From positions 842-64,841 of the forward strand of contig JAHLWZ010000476.1 in assembly GCA_020536535.1 (NCBI GenBank): DNA of 64,000 bases, in the 5' to 3' direction. This document shows positions 44,701 through 56,561 of this stretch, one piece after another. A model generated the notes under the pieces. The model was not told the origin of the DNA and did no database searches. It saw nothing but the letters and a program-made list of their open reading frames with translations. Position 1 is the first letter of the stretch; each line of letters opens with the position of its first letter. Position numbers and translations under genes: made by a program. The DNA is from Pelomyxa schiedti (Eukaryota > Evosea > Pelobiontida > Pelomyxidae).

Positions 44701-45378
44701 GTCAGCCGGTACAGCAGGATAAAGTTTAGTGTGATGAACTTGTGAGACATTCTGGATGCGAATAAACAGATCAGCAAAAGCAGGCGGGACGCCACTCGCT
44801 GCCGCCGTCGGGGCCTCCGACTCCCCCACGTGGGACTTCTCCGCAGCGCAACTTCCGCCAACACCACTCCCACTCCCACTCTCAACCACAGATCTCTCGC
44901 CCTCGGTGCCAGTCCTCGCCGTAGACGTAGATTTGGAAGTCGTAGATCCGCCCACGGCCTCCGGCCCCACCCCCTCCTTCCTCGCGCCGTCGTTGTTTCC
45001 CAGCAGATGTGCCCTTCCCTGCGGCCCATCACACCCACGCGCAGCCGCGCCGGGTGTTGTTGTCACCGCCGGCGCGCCGCCCGTTGTTGCCCCGCCCCCT
45101 TGCCCCGGCGGTGCCAACTTGGGCGGCCCGGCGCCGCCTCGGCTCCTCGAGCTGCTGCTGGTGCTGCTGCGGGGCTGCTGCGCGTGGGCGCCGGTTTGCG
45201 CGACTGCCACTGCTGCGGCGGAGGTGTGGGCACCGACTTGGGGCGGGCGAGGGAGGAAGGAGGCGACTGTCACGCGGCGGGACGCCACGTCGCTCCTTGT
45301 GTCGAGGGGTACGAGCAGCCTGGCCTTCTTGGGCTCCGGGGGCAGTGCCGCTGTCTCTGGTCGGATGTTTGGCTTCAT
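41727..45378 (-). CDS. HRQ1: Hrq1/MrfA-type superfamily 2 DNA helicase
   Basis: A RecQ4-related 3'-5' helicase of the Hrq1 family, linked in yeast and bacteria to interstrand crosslink and mitomycin damage repair. The ATG at 45378 starts a 250-residue disordered lead rich in Ala, Gly and Ser. The core follows in short exons: FRHQVETWSACKKGLDVVVI with TPTSSGKS (Walker A), DIVITNPDMLHHLL, LHIIILDEAHSYTGIFGTN (DEAH box), HRCQGIIFCNTLQQLAELA, FHAGIDVTSKQ, ILIATNALEAGVDIPALDCC and LKQRVGRAGRREPGLAIYL (motif VI). After the helicase comes the family-specific C-terminal domain and a Cys cluster, CKHCGGYVGCTMC, in the last exon, matching the MrfA/Hrq1 metal-binding Cys signature. The stop is at 41727. 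It is divergent from the D123 gene, 37 bp between ATGs. Confidence 0.88.
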
Positions 45379-45415
45379 CGTCGGAATTTTTTTGGAGTTG
45401 AAAAAAAAAAAAGTC

Positions 45416-46708
45416 ATGTTTGCCACGAGTGTCGCTACTGGCACGAGGGAGTGGTTCTGTGAGGACGCGAGATTGTCAATCGAGAAGTGGCCGGAGGGTC
45501 TGCTGGCACTGTCGGCGCCTTCTCGTGCAGTGCCCATGTCGCGGGGCACCATCGCCGCAGTTCTTAGAAACAGCGATCTCTACTGTGGTGACGAGGACGA
45601 GGACGAGGATGCAGAAGGAGAGGCAAGCGACGACCGTGCGAACGAGGAGCTGGTCAGAACTTTGACAGAGCAAATCGACGACCACGTGAGGGCGTTTGGG
45701 GGTGCTGCATTTGTGAAAATTGGGCGGTCTCCCAAAGGTGCTGCTTTGTTTTTTTTTTACCCGCTTCCAGTGTGTTGGGATTGAATGCGTTCAAATGCGC
45801 AGATGTTGTATATTGTGAGGCGAGTGAGGCTTTGGAGAGGAGACTTTATGAAGAACTCACGAAAATTGCTGAGAGCATGGATGGTACTGAAACACCTGCG
45901 GAGATTTCGAATTTGGAGGTTACTGGTCTATTTCCTGGGCAATGGATTTTCCATTTTTCCAGATACTCACCCCACTTTCTAGCTTATTGCATTCACAGCA
46001 AGTGCGAATTCGTGTCTCCAAATCCGTTCAGGAAAGGAGGCCGTTCAACTTCTATTCAATCAGTCTGTACGAGTGAATCAAGATCTACAACGGTTTGTGT
46101 TTATTGTTTTGTTTCATGACAGTATATTAGAACACTGGAGTTGAGTGCTGAAGAGTATCCTTGCAGCGTCATAGTCCGCCAATGGGTTCAAATTTCACCA
46201 TGTGATGAATACAGGGTCTTTATTCACGATGGGAACCTAACGGCGATATCCCAATATTATCATCATTGCTTTTTTGGTCACAGCTGGTGTGCAAGAATTC
46301 CGGAAGTATCGGCACTCATACAGGAGTACTACCAAAGCCGTATATATCCAGTGATGGTAAGGCGATCCTATGTGATGGACTTAGCAGGTATCTTCATAGA
46401 TAGAAGATAGATTGGCGGTACCATCTTACCTACCAAGCATTTTCTTTCTAGTACACCAGGGACATGTTTTTCTGATAGAGCTAAACCCGCTACACTACAG
46501 CACCGACGCATGCTGCTTTTCCTGGAACAATCGCACTGACGTGGGTATTGTACTCTCACCAGCACAAACACCATCAAGGCCACCCACAGTGAGGTGGGTT
46601 CAGGCTGTACCCCCCATTGAGGAGACCAAAGGACAGATAGTACCCTATTGGGCCAGGAAAATTGCTGCATTTTGGAGCTCCAAGTGCAGTAAAAGCAACT
46701 CCACATAG
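45416..46708 (+). CDS. CDC123/D123-like ATP-grasp protein
   Basis: Resembles the D123/CDC123 family, an ATP-grasp-fold chaperone that assembles translation initiation factor eIF2. From the ATG at 45416 the first exon has an acidic tract (DEDEDEDAEGEASDD) and ends with GGAAFVKIGRSPKG, matching the F-V-K-x-x-x-R-S/SPKDA block. Later exons give YPCSVIVRQWVQISPCDEYR, VFIHDGNLTAISQYYH (family: FRCFV..N.LTAISQY) and a C-terminal HVFLIELNPLHYSTDACCFSW, corresponding to the D123 NPW/NP Mg-binding strand. The N-terminal boundary could instead be the in-frame ATG at 45537; the region between fits the family's REWFCEDAR/W-P lead, so the upstream start was preferred. It is convergent with the dual kinase, stops 58 bp apart. 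Confidence 0.8.
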
Positions 46709-46766
46709 GAGCGGGCCAGAAAAAACAAAAAGGTTTGGTTCAAAATTTTTAGTTAAACAGTTTGTA

Positions 46767-49700
46767 CTATGGTAAATTCTTCAAAATTGCTGAGTACGTG
46801 ACTTCACTGATATGTGTCCGATTAAAATCGTCAGTGAGTTGAAGGTGAGAGGCCGTTTCTTGGCATAGTGTGTCATAGATGTAGGTAAACGAGGGCCGTG
46901 ACGGTGGAAGGGGATCCCAGCATTGCTTAAGAACCTCGGCCAGTGAAGGGGGGCATTCTGGTGGAATTGCTAATCTTTCACCGGCATTAATAAGCCCACG
47001 GATGTGGGCCTCAGGTAATCCGATGAACGGGACTTGCCCATTAGTCAAAAGCTGAAAGGGGGTGAGTTGGGGCTAAAGAAAAGAGGCAGGAGTCCATTTA
47101 CCTCCCATATGGCAACTCCGAGACTATATTTTTTGAGTGAGTTGGAAAGTTCAGGTGGAAAAAATGAGAAGAAACTACCTCCAAACGTCGGAAGCACTTG
47201 TGCATATTCCACTGTTGAGTGTTTCTATTGCCGCCCATCGGCATGCAACAACTGACAATGTTGTTCGATAGTCTTCAACAGAAAATGTTGCAAGTCCAAA
47301 ATCCTAATACCAAAAAGTTAATAGAGCCTTTGAAGTTGATTCAGTATGGCTTACAGAAATCAACACTCTATAGCCGTGGGAATGTTTTGTGTACAATAAA
47401 TTTCTAGCTGCTAGATCTCTGTGGACAATTCGCAAAGTACAGAGATATTCCATTCCAGCAGCAGCATCAGCAGCCATCCGCAGCCGGGTGTCCAAGCTAA
47501 GGTTATGGTTTCTAACTGTAATATCATCAATGTACTTCTTTTTATTGGGTGCAGTTGACGAAACCCAAATCAAGAGTGTTCCCATCGCAAAGTTCCATCA
47601 CCAAGAATTTCTGTGTCTCATATTTGGCATGTCCAAATACTTGAACAACATGAGGGTGCCGTAGGGTAGTTAAGATATTGAGTTCTTCGAAATTGGGTCT
47701 TGTGGGGTCCTTCGAAGCTGAAAGAGACTTCATTGCTACAAGAGTTGTGCCCGCCCAAATTCCTCGGAATATGTGCCCAAAATTTCCCCTACCTTTCTTT
47801 TTGGTTAATGCAAAAGTATAATTACTTGCAAGAGTGAACCATGAACAGTGAGTGGTACAACATTCGTGAGGTTTCTCATCTCCGGGGCTGCAATCCCTCC
47901 CAGATGGAAATAAGATAACACAAATCGAATTTTAGCTCTGTCCCCAATACTTACGCCCAGTGTATCAAAATTCGAGTCAGTGAGATAACTGAGTGACTCG
48001 GTTGTGTCCACTTGATTTTCAACAAGTAGTTGAGCAAGGTGTTTCGCATTGGGATATCCAATACCAGCTGTAACTAGAAGGTTCTCTAAAGATGGTGACG
48101 TGAGAGGTAGATTTTGTTGTGAAGACTGTGGTGGGTGTGACGAATGGACCGGCAGAAGTGATGGTGGCCGTGGCCCTTGCTCAGGTGCAGACATGGGCGG
48201 GAGAGGGGAACGAGAAGAGGAGGATGTTGGGGATGGAATAGTAGTTACTAGACATTGCTGAAACTGGCTACTTGCATTGCCAGGCAGCAATTCATTTGGG
48301 CTTGTAGGATGTACAGTCTGGGGTGATAGTGATGTTGGTGGTCGGTGCACAATATGTCGTGGATGTTCAGAGGTATATGGTGGCTGATTGTCGGAATGTT
48401 CATTTTGAGTGGCAGACGTAGTGTTGTGTTTGTTTGCAATATTAATGGAAATGGAGGACGATTGCAGCAGCGAAGACTCTGTGGAACTAAGTGTATTTCC
48501 TTCTGAGTTCTTAGTCTGGTCACCATGCTTTAGGAGATGAGTCTCCACAGCCTCAATTACCCCATTAATATTTGGCCTTTGGCTGGGGTCAAGACTCAGC
48601 ATCTTGAATATTAAATGCTGTAGTTTTCCACCTTTCTTAAAAATACATGCATGCACGGCCGCAAGGCTGTTGACAGATGGAGGACCTGGAACAGTAAAGG
48701 CTCCCCGGTTGTTTAGGAGGAGAAACAGCAAACAGCCCAAGGACCATATCTTTTCACAGTTACAACTAGACTGGAAAAAGGACTCATACATCACTGGAAG
48801 TGTGTGATTTGCAAGGATCTGAAGAAAAGAGTTCAGGAGCAGGGTAAACAGCATTCATCTATCAATTCGGTCATCCTACTTGAGATAGAAAGGAAAAAGG
48901 AAAAACCCTTTGAATTCTGTCCTCGTGTGTTAAATATGTATCACCAGAGCAAACCATCGAGAAGTTGGCAAGTTTGTAGAGCTTTTCTTTACGAAAAACG
49001 TTCTGTGCACACACGTTGTAGTGAACGAGGTTATGCATATGTAGTGCCGCCACTCCGAGGCAAATTTGATGGAATGTGCACAGTGGACCTCCAACAATAT
49101 TGCCACGAGGGCTATCTATTCAAGTTAATAACTACTCAAAAGGGAGAAGGCTTGCCTGCAGTGGAGGATGTTGAAGGTGGAGAAGATGGTGGGGATACTT
49201 GGACAAGTTCATCTGATAGAGCTTTGTCGCAGTGTTCCAACAACATAACGTACTGCGTCACGCCATTAATCTGTGCGGGACTGTGCTCCTCTAAAGCCAT
49301 TATGTGCTGTGACGTGAATCGATGGTGTGTTAACAGATCTCTATGAAAGAGTAAATACGGAACTTGGCCAAGGATTCAGCACACATTTCTGTCTGCATCT
49401 GGCGAGACAACTTCAGTGGAAGAATTTTTGCCGCAAAATGTGCTGAAGGTCCATTTGAGTGTTCTTTTGGCGCACGAGACTGTTGTGGTGCTTCTGAGAG
49501 CCAAAGTTGTCTTGGTGAGTAATGTGGTTGTAAAGTTCGAGTTGGTGGTGACCCTCTTGGAGATTTTGGCACAATTAGAGGAGGGAGTTTTGGAGAGTGT
49601 TGAGGTGACTGAATCTTAGATCTAGCAGATTTTGGCACAATTTCTAAAGGCGGAAGGACACGTCGCGGGAGAGGAGGAGAATCTGCAGTTCTTTTTTGCC

Positions 49701-50469
49701 ATAGTGTAGGCGGACCTCTTTTTTTTGCCAAGGTGGAGCCAGTTGAGGGTGACCTAGGTCGTATCCCATTTGTAGTTGGTGAAGATATGTCTGGTGATGT
49801 TTCTGAATGTATTCGGAGATGCAGTAGTGGGGGTGGAAGAAATGATAGTGATTGAGTAGGTAGTGGTTTTAGTTTTACGGATTTTTTCGGCAAAGGTTGT
49901 GTTTGTGATAAGGAGTGATACTGTTGCCCTTGTGACACAAATGAGTGTGAGAGGGAGTGTGGAGGAGATGTGGTTGGGGAAGGTGAATTGCTTGAAGAAG
50001 CTGAATGAGAAGAAAGTTTATTGGACATAGATTGCGGGGAAATAAACATAGGGCCATCGTATCCACTAGGTCCTCTCTCAAGTGGTACATATTTGACATC
50101 ACAACTTGAATCACATGACGAGGACCTTCTATGGGGAGGTAGTGGCGCCCTTCCAGTTCTGACTTCTCCGCGTTGGGGGTGAGTGGGCCCCTTTGTGTTG
50201 TGCCGTGTATTTGCAGTGTCCTCAATGCCAGTTAATTTCTTAGTGTGGCTTTTGGAGTGCGTGTGGCTGGTGGGTGATGTCATCGCTGGTAGGATGTCTT
50301 GGGGTGACAGTAACGGTGGAGAGACAGATCTTGCGTTACACAAGCACTGTGGAAGATCCCGCGTACGCAAGGAGATCCGCATATGGTCGCTCGGTCTGTC
50401 GTCAGTTGGCAACACTTCCTCCACCGAATAGAGTGTGTCCAATGCAGTGGACGATATAGTATGCCCCAA
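46767..50469 (-). CDS. Dual kinase: pseudokinase-SAM-tyrosine-kinase-like (JAK/ZAK-like layout)
   Basis: The first exon (50469 to about 49350) is a 370-residue Ser/Pro/His-rich region. A degenerate kinase domain follows: HFAAKILPLK (beta-3 Lys kept), TQYVMLLEHCDKALSDEL, LHMHNLVHYNVCAQNVF (HRD reads HYN), YKLANFSMVCSG (DFG reads NFS), KIWSLGCLLFLLLN and SLDPSQRPNINGVIEAV. A linker leads to a SAM domain: AKHLAQLLVENQVDTTESL, SYLTDSNFDTLGVSIGDRAK. The second kinase looks active: RGNFGHIFRGIWAGTTLVAM K, FEELNILTTLRHPHVVQVFG, GMEYLCTLRIVHRDLAARNL, DFGLATFSVEDYRT, RWAAIETLNSG and SDVWSLGVAIWELLTNGQVP. HRDLAARN and RWAAIE are tyrosine-kinase-like. A pseudokinase followed by an active kinase parallels metazoan JAKs and Dictyostelium ZAK kinases. 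The stop is at 46767. Confidence 0.85.
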
Positions 50470-50909
50470 CGAGAACCATCTGCCTAAGTGCCTTATTACT
50501 TACCATGTTTACAAGTAAAAAATAAAGAAATAAAGAAAAAAGGGAAAAAGACGGAGGCGACTCGCGCTGCAGTAAAAACGTGAAAAAAACAGAAAGTCCA
50601 GGGTCGTTGCTTCAACCTGAACGCAGGCAAAAACGGTCCATGTCCCAACGAAGGGAGAAAAAAAAAAAAGAAAGACTCACTTAGCGTAATTGACATGTGT
50701 CAAAAGATTTGATAAGCCGGCGTGTCCGACATTGACACGAAAAGTCAAAGGAGATGCACAGCTTGCCAGAACCCCCTGTGTGGAAAGGAAAATTCCCTTT
50801 TTTGTCAAACTTGCACTGATCAATCCCTGTGGATGGTGACAGGTTTGGGCCAAGCAGAACAAGGTGATCCCGACCAAGGTTTATGATGTGGTACCTCATC
50901 TCTTCCACC
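50470..50909. promoter_or_regulatory. Divergent intergenic region
   Basis: A 440-bp gap between the dual-kinase start and the membrane-protein start. It contains A-rich runs (50515-50550, 50645-50675). The minus-strand frame at 50681-51157 overlaps the downstream gene and has no recognisable domain. No specific element can be named. Confidence 0.35.
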
Positions 50910-53414
50910 ATGAACCATTCCGGTAACCCCAGTGGTCGCCCAAACTCCAATTTCTCGAAAATGAACGAACGGCAGCGAACCGCAACGGGTACGACCACCG
51001 GGTCCCACAATTCCCGCTCGCAGAGCCCCCTCCAAACACCATCGTTGCGCCCAACCGGGGCCGGCGCCCCGACGGCACCCGCCGGCCCAGTGACCAACAG
51101 CAACAGCAATCGTGGGACGTCGACCACAGGCCCCCCGGAACCCAGAGCGGGTGACACTCTAGGAGTCGCGGACCATCGCAGCTATACCACCACCACCACC
51201 AACTCATCGTCGTTCACCGCCAGTGTATGTGTCAGCGACATCGACGGCGGGTCCAACTACAACGACACGGCCAGCACATGCACGGACATCACCCCTGAAG
51301 CTGGTGGTACATGCACTGGCACCGCTACTGTCACTGGTACCGGCACTGGCACCGGAACAGGAACGGGAACGGGAACGGGAACGGGGACTGGGACTATTAT
51401 TGGCACTTGCTCTGATACGAATAGTGACGTGGACACTGTGTGCGACAGTTGCAGTGGCAGTGCCAGCGGAACCGGCAGTGGCAGTAATAGTAATAGTCAT
51501 AGTAACAGTCGCAGCAGCAGCAGCAGCAGGAATACTGGAAGTGAGGATATGTCAGACTCTGCCACCAAGGCCAAGGTTAATCCTAAGGGTGGGCACAGGG
51601 TGGCAATGGCACCTGGTTCGCGTTGTACAACAACTACAACTGAGACTACATCCACAGTTAAAACTCCCAATGGTCATGGTAGTACCGCCGCTGGCACTAG
51701 ATGTCACTCAGATGAGTTGTGTCAGAGCACACAGGTAACCGGCACTCCGTGCGAAAAGGTGGGAGAGAGATCAGGGTCTGTGCCGGGTGATGAAATTGAT
51801 GGTTTAACACGAGGTAGCATATCTTGGATGCCGGAACTGAGGCACGCTTTGAATTTGCTCGGCTGGTGTGTCATGTCTTCTGTTGCCTGGATTATATGGA
51901 TCCCGCTCGTTGTTCTCACTTTATCTCGTATCAAGTGGGCTACCTGTTATTTAATAACACTCTGTAACTGATATGAACTTGAAGGGATTCAGCAGGAAAT
52001 AAGGCCAAGTATCTTCGTAGTTTCATATTTACACTTCAAAGTGAGTGTGCAGTCCTATGCTGGGAGGGATGTTTACTTTTTTTCCTTTTCACGTGATGAA
52101 ACAGTCTGTGGAATGATGTTACCCGTACCGTTTATTTTTTATGGGGCCCTTGGCCCCTACTTGAAATTGTCCAAATATAGTAAGTTGGCCTTCTTATTTA
52201 CCTGTTTCCTCTGTGTAGTTGCCATTACTACCGTTCCTTGCATTGTTCTTTTTGAAGGTTGCAACTCACATATACCCCGCCTAAACTCACTGCAATCAGT
52301 TGGAATTAATAGGTTCGCAGCTTTTCGTATTCCTATTCCATCAACTGTTGCAATACTTGCTGTAGTCATTGTGCTTTTTGCCATCGGCACACACAAGTTG
52401 CGCGTACTATTTTTCCTGCTGCCAGTGGGAATTGTGGGGGCTGTTGCTCTATTTGGAGACATGTTTATCATACCAGCCTCGAGAGATATGGATGGGGCTG
52501 CAGGCACGCTGTGGAGAGCTATCTCTTTACCCCTGATGTCATTGCTTGCTGTTGTGACTTTCCGAGGAGCATCGTTTAGGTAATTCTTAATTAGTCTCCT
52601 TAATCTGATGGAAAAAGTTTGTACCATTCATTACCAGTAAAAACCTTGAGTACATTGTTCCCAGAAGCTTGCACGTTACCTTTAGTACTCTTTTTTGGTC
52701 GGTTCTCTGTAATCAATCTCCCGTCCCTGTGGGCCACTTTATTAGGGACCATAACCTTCCGTGCACTTGAGACACTTTGGGTATGCAGCATTCATTTATA
52801 GGCACTTCTAAGAGTAACGGATAGATCCTTATTGGTTGGATTCTCACTCCTCCACACATGATTGAGTACGTTAACACTTGCGTGGCTGGAAAATTTGGTT
52901 TGAACAAGACCAGTCCGGCAATGAAACTGTTCAAAGGCTTACTGGAATTCTTTGTCACACCAGACCTGCCCTTTCAGCTGGAGCACACCAACATCGTGTG
53001 CTTTGCTGGAACTACCGCCGGTGTATTCTCCTGTGTACTGCTTTATGTATTCACAAATACCTACGTGAAGGAGGTGTTCCAGGAGAACCTGAGGCACGAC
53101 GTGACATTGGTTTTGTGCTGTATGCTGGCTGCTGATGTGTATTTCCTGGTTGTTCTGTGCTATGTATCCAGGAGAATGACCGGCAGCGCTCCGGCTTTTG
53201 GCTTGCACAAATTCCCGTGCTTTGTGAATGCTTTGGGAATGGTGTATGGAAACATGTTCGTTACGTTCTGGATGGCTTGGAAAGCTTTCACCATGCTTAT
53301 TTGTCAAAACCAAGTATGTACAATTTCCTATCTCGGGCGTCCAAATTCATGCACAAAAAACTAAAACTACAGAGCATTGTGAAGAATGAGTGGGCGTCGT
53401 GTGATTTGCGGTGA
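50910..53414 (+). CDS. Multi-spanning membrane protein with Thr/Gly-repeat N-terminus
   Basis: The first exon (ATG at 50910, or in frame at 50883) encodes over 300 residues dominated by Thr, Ser, Gly and Asn, including an unbroken run of Thr-Gly dipeptides near 51330-51395. Hydrophobic helices follow: LLGWCVMSSVAWIIWIPLVV, then after short introns MLPVPFIFYGALGPY, LAFLFTCFLCVVAITTVPCI, IPSTVAILAVVIVLFAIG, LFFLLPVGIVGAVALFGDMF, LPLVLFFGRFSVINLP, WILIGWILTPPHM, NIVCFAGTTAGVFSCVLLYV, LVLCCMLAADVYFLVVLCYV and NALGMVYGNMFVTFWMAW. I count about ten candidate membrane segments. The joins at 51963-51990 and 52790-52835 are in phase. I do not recognise the family, so transport, channel or receptor roles are all open. 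The stop is at 53414. Confidence 0.65.
51330..51395 (+). repeat. Hexanucleotide (Thr-Gly)n coding repeat
   Basis: Successive 6-bp units of the form A-C-(G/T/C)-G-G-N read as alternating Thr and Gly codons. The middle copies are near-identical (ACGGGA) while the flanking ones vary at third positions, suggesting replication slippage inside a selected dipeptide tract. Confidence 0.85.
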
Positions 53415-53519
53415 AATACCTTTCCCCAGAAATTGTAGTTTTGGAAATTTTGTATTGTAAGACAAAACTTTTTTTTTGCTATTACGTTTATAGTGGTTTT
53501 TTGTGATTCTCTTTACTTG

Positions 53520-55153
53520 TTACATGCCAATGTCGGCAAGTAGTCGTGGTGGCAGTACTACTTTGGCCGCTTGTGTCAATAATACATCGTATTCTGCATA
53601 ACGGGTTTAGCACGAAAGGTAGTGTCTGGTTGTTACCTTGGGGTGACATTTTGTGGGGTTCACTTTGGAGAAATGGTATTATTTCCGAAAATGACAACTT
53701 GAAGAGTTTTTCTGTTGGGCATTAGCCCAAAAAAAGAATTTAGGTTGCACAATACCTCTGTTCATCTTCAGAAAGGAAAGTGCAACTTTGAAAACGACAG
53801 TAAAATCTTCACAAAAAAACCAATCCCTAATGGGAGTTAATGGTTCTCTAATCCCGCCAAGAGGTACCATATCATGGATACCAAAGGAACAGGAAAAGAG
53901 CCTGCGAAAATTGTGAGAAACCATGAGGCAAATGCACCATAGGGGACATTCAAATCGTTCTAATGAGAAGTTAGTTCCAAATCAGGGAAATAGCATTCCT
54001 ACAAAAAACTCGGAAATATCAGGAATGAGTCTGCTAACGAGAGCCTCGAATGCTGTTAATGAGGAGGAAAGACATGGAACACCAGCCAGAAAGAATCCGC
54101 GCATACTATACAACAGTAGAATGCTGTCAAGAGTCCAAAAAGCCGCTTCCTCATTCATTCGCATAAGGAGTGTTCCGACAACAAAGTTTAGACCCTGGCA
54201 ATACCCAACATCACTGTCACGAACGGAGTATGCATACAAAACTCGATAAAGAGTTTCTTGTCTGTAAAAAAGAGATTAAAGAGCAGCTTTTCCTCCCAAA
54301 AAGTTACCCAGTGGCAGTGGCGAAGAAGGGGTGATTTGGGAAAGTCCTCCCAACATCAACTTTAATCTTCCGGGCAAACTCATTGTCCTCAGTACTTTTA
54401 AGGTGCATCTTGTTTCCGTTGGAATCGAGGAATGACTTTTATGTGTCATACTTCATATTCCTGGGGGTGTGAAGTTTGTCTTTCCCCAGAACACGATAGC
54501 TTCTGCCATAAATACCCTCGCAAGCAGTCAGGAACACCTTTTCGGACTTTTTCTTTGATCTGCTGCATAAGGCCGATGAAAATTAAGGAGGTATATACCT
54601 TCTTCTTTCGGGGTTGATAAAAGGCTTCCCAGTTTATTAAAGCAGAAATCCACTTGGAAATGAGTTTTTCCATTGCAAGGTTGTTTCTTAGCCATGTGTA
54701 TGTCGATGTGTCAATTATCTTTTCGTCAAATGTCCCATTGTATAGAATGAGTGTTGGTTCCACCTTTTGGCATAAGTATTGCTTCTCCTACTTAGTGTTG
54801 TATTATACCAGTGAAGATAAACTGTATGACTCGAGAGTTCGCGAGTTATCAAGCCAAAGCCCCACAAGCTTTTGCTGGTACCCTAGTGGCAAAAAAGCTA
54901 AGAAGTTCTTAACACCACTTGTCTCATAATTCTGTTTTAGAAGTGAGTGTTGCCCATGAAGGACAGGAATGAAACATGCAGTAATGATGTTATTAAAGAC
55001 TGTGCTGTGTCTGTTGCGGAATATGTAATTTTCCTTGCAATATGGAACTCTGGGATAATGATTCTGCCCAATCATTAGACCAACAGAAATCAGAAAAGAA
55101 ATGTCTACGTGACGCTGAGCGTTTTCACTTCGTATAGTGTTTGGTAAGACCAT
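53520..55153 (-). CDS. TBC-domain Rab GTPase-activating protein
   Basis: A RabGAP that would switch off a Rab GTPase in membrane traffic. The ATG at 55153 opens an exon that joins through a 45-nt intron to VEPTLILYNGTFDEKIIDTS. TBC motifs follow: EKVRKGVPDCLRGYLWQKLS (motif A region with RGYLW), FARKIKVDVGRTFPNHPFF (motif A I-x-x-D-x-x-R with the catalytic Arg), VLYAYSVRDSDVGYCQGLNF (motif B YCQ with the catalytic Gln), FASWFLTIFAGSFPVPLVS, then FKVALSFLKMNREKLFKLSF. Both the Arg and Gln fingers are present, so activity is likely. The last exons end with AAKVVLPPRLLADIGM at the stop at 53520. Which Rab is targeted cannot be told. Confidence 0.85.
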
Positions 55154-55251
55154 AGAGCATCAATAACCTACAAGAACCATAGGTTAACACAAGAATACAA
55201 TAAGCTAAAATTTAAATGTGTTGTTTGCATGCAAGCTTATTGTTGGCGCCA

Positions 55252-56561
55252 TTAGTCTTCACTTTTTGCAGCATCTGCCTGGATAAAACCGTGGAGCTGC
55301 TCAGAGGTACAGTGAAGTCCTATTGCCATCTTAGTAGGAGAAATAAAACTATCTAGTACATCAGGAATGTCAGTTCGGGAGGTGTTTGAGTAGCCCTCAG
55401 TTCCGAATTTTGTTACATATCTTCTGAATCCCCAGGCAGAGTCTTCTGGATAAGTTACGTGATTTAGATAAGCATTGACATTTCTGAACTAATAATTGCA
55501 TAAGGACAGACATCAACAACATTAATACTACCAGTAGGTGTAGATGACGATTTAGCAGGTTCTTCCAAGACATCGTTATCTACCACCACAAGAGAGTGCT
55601 TGGGGTTCTCATTTGATAATGGTGAATCAGTGCGTTCGCGATTCGCGTGCCTGTTTTCACAGGTTTCGGATGTTGGTGAGTGTCGAGTTTGTGATGGATT
55701 GATTGAAGCAGTTGAATCCATAAGGGCCATCAGTGCAGGTGCTGATGAACGCAGAGTGGAGTTTAGACTTGCATCCGTCAGTGAGACGATTTGCTCCGAG
55801 GTTGCCGATTTCATGAGCCCGGGACGCTGTGAATTGATCTTGGATTCACTTGAAGGGGAGGCGGTGCTGGAAGTGTTTAGTGTAGTGGATTTTGGCGGCG
55901 CATCTGCAGCAGTTTTTGTGTTGTCTCTTCTGCTGTTATTTGGACTTGCCACTGGTTCAGTGGGGATAAAGAAACGAGAAGCCATTCCGGGTTGGAGACT
56001 GTCCATCATTGCCTGCACCCCCACCAGCATCCCCAAAGCTTCGTACAGGCAGCCAATGAGCTCGTCGCGCCACGACCTGCCTCGCCCAACGACCACACAC
56101 ACTCTTCCGACGCCAATCAGGTTTTTGGTCCCCACGCCTATCCTCGCATGGAAGCACACGGATCTCATGCTTGGGATAGATCTGTGCGCCCTCACCGAGG
56201 TCACATGACTCGGCCTCGGCGGTTTCGACGTGGGTGGACCGCTCATCGCGCTCGTCGTTGCAGCGTTGGCGGCGTGGGTCTGGGCCGCAGTTGCAGTTGC
56301 AGCCGCAGCCGCAGTCGCAGAGCTTTTCTTTGTGGGAGGCGGGGAGTTCTTAATTATTTCGGCGAGGCTTTTCGGCTTGGCATTGGAGGCGGCTGAAGGC
56401 TTGGATTTCGAGGGCGACTTGGATGCCGCCGGTTTTTTTTGCGCTTGCTCTGGGACGGCAAGCAATGACACAGCCCTTCGGTGACCTGAGGACCCAGACG
56501 TGCTTGTGGGGGGACTTTCCTTGCCGGTAACGTCTGCTGTGTCGTCACGGCGTCTCGACAT
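55252..56561 (-). CDS. Hypothetical protein, low-complexity N-terminus
   Basis: One large exon (56561 to about 55500) and one or more small 3' exons. The lead is Ser/Pro/Ala/Lys-rich. A core at about residues 125-195 reads SMRSVCFHARIGVGTKNLIG, VGRVCVVVGRGRSWRDELIG, CLYEALGMLVGVQAMMDS and looks folded. After a Ser/Thr-rich stretch, a 45-nt intron joins to DSAWGFRRYVTKFGTEGY and TKMAIGLHCTSEQLHGFIQA, ending at 55252. I recognise no domain. The conserved-looking core and tail separated by disorder suggest an adaptor-like protein, but no function should be assigned. It is tandem upstream of the TBC gene, 98 bp away. Confidence 0.55.

Noticed and set aside
44756-45404. Upstream extension of the D123 frame
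   Set aside because: Antisense to the Hrq1 N-terminal exon; family similarity starts only after 45416.
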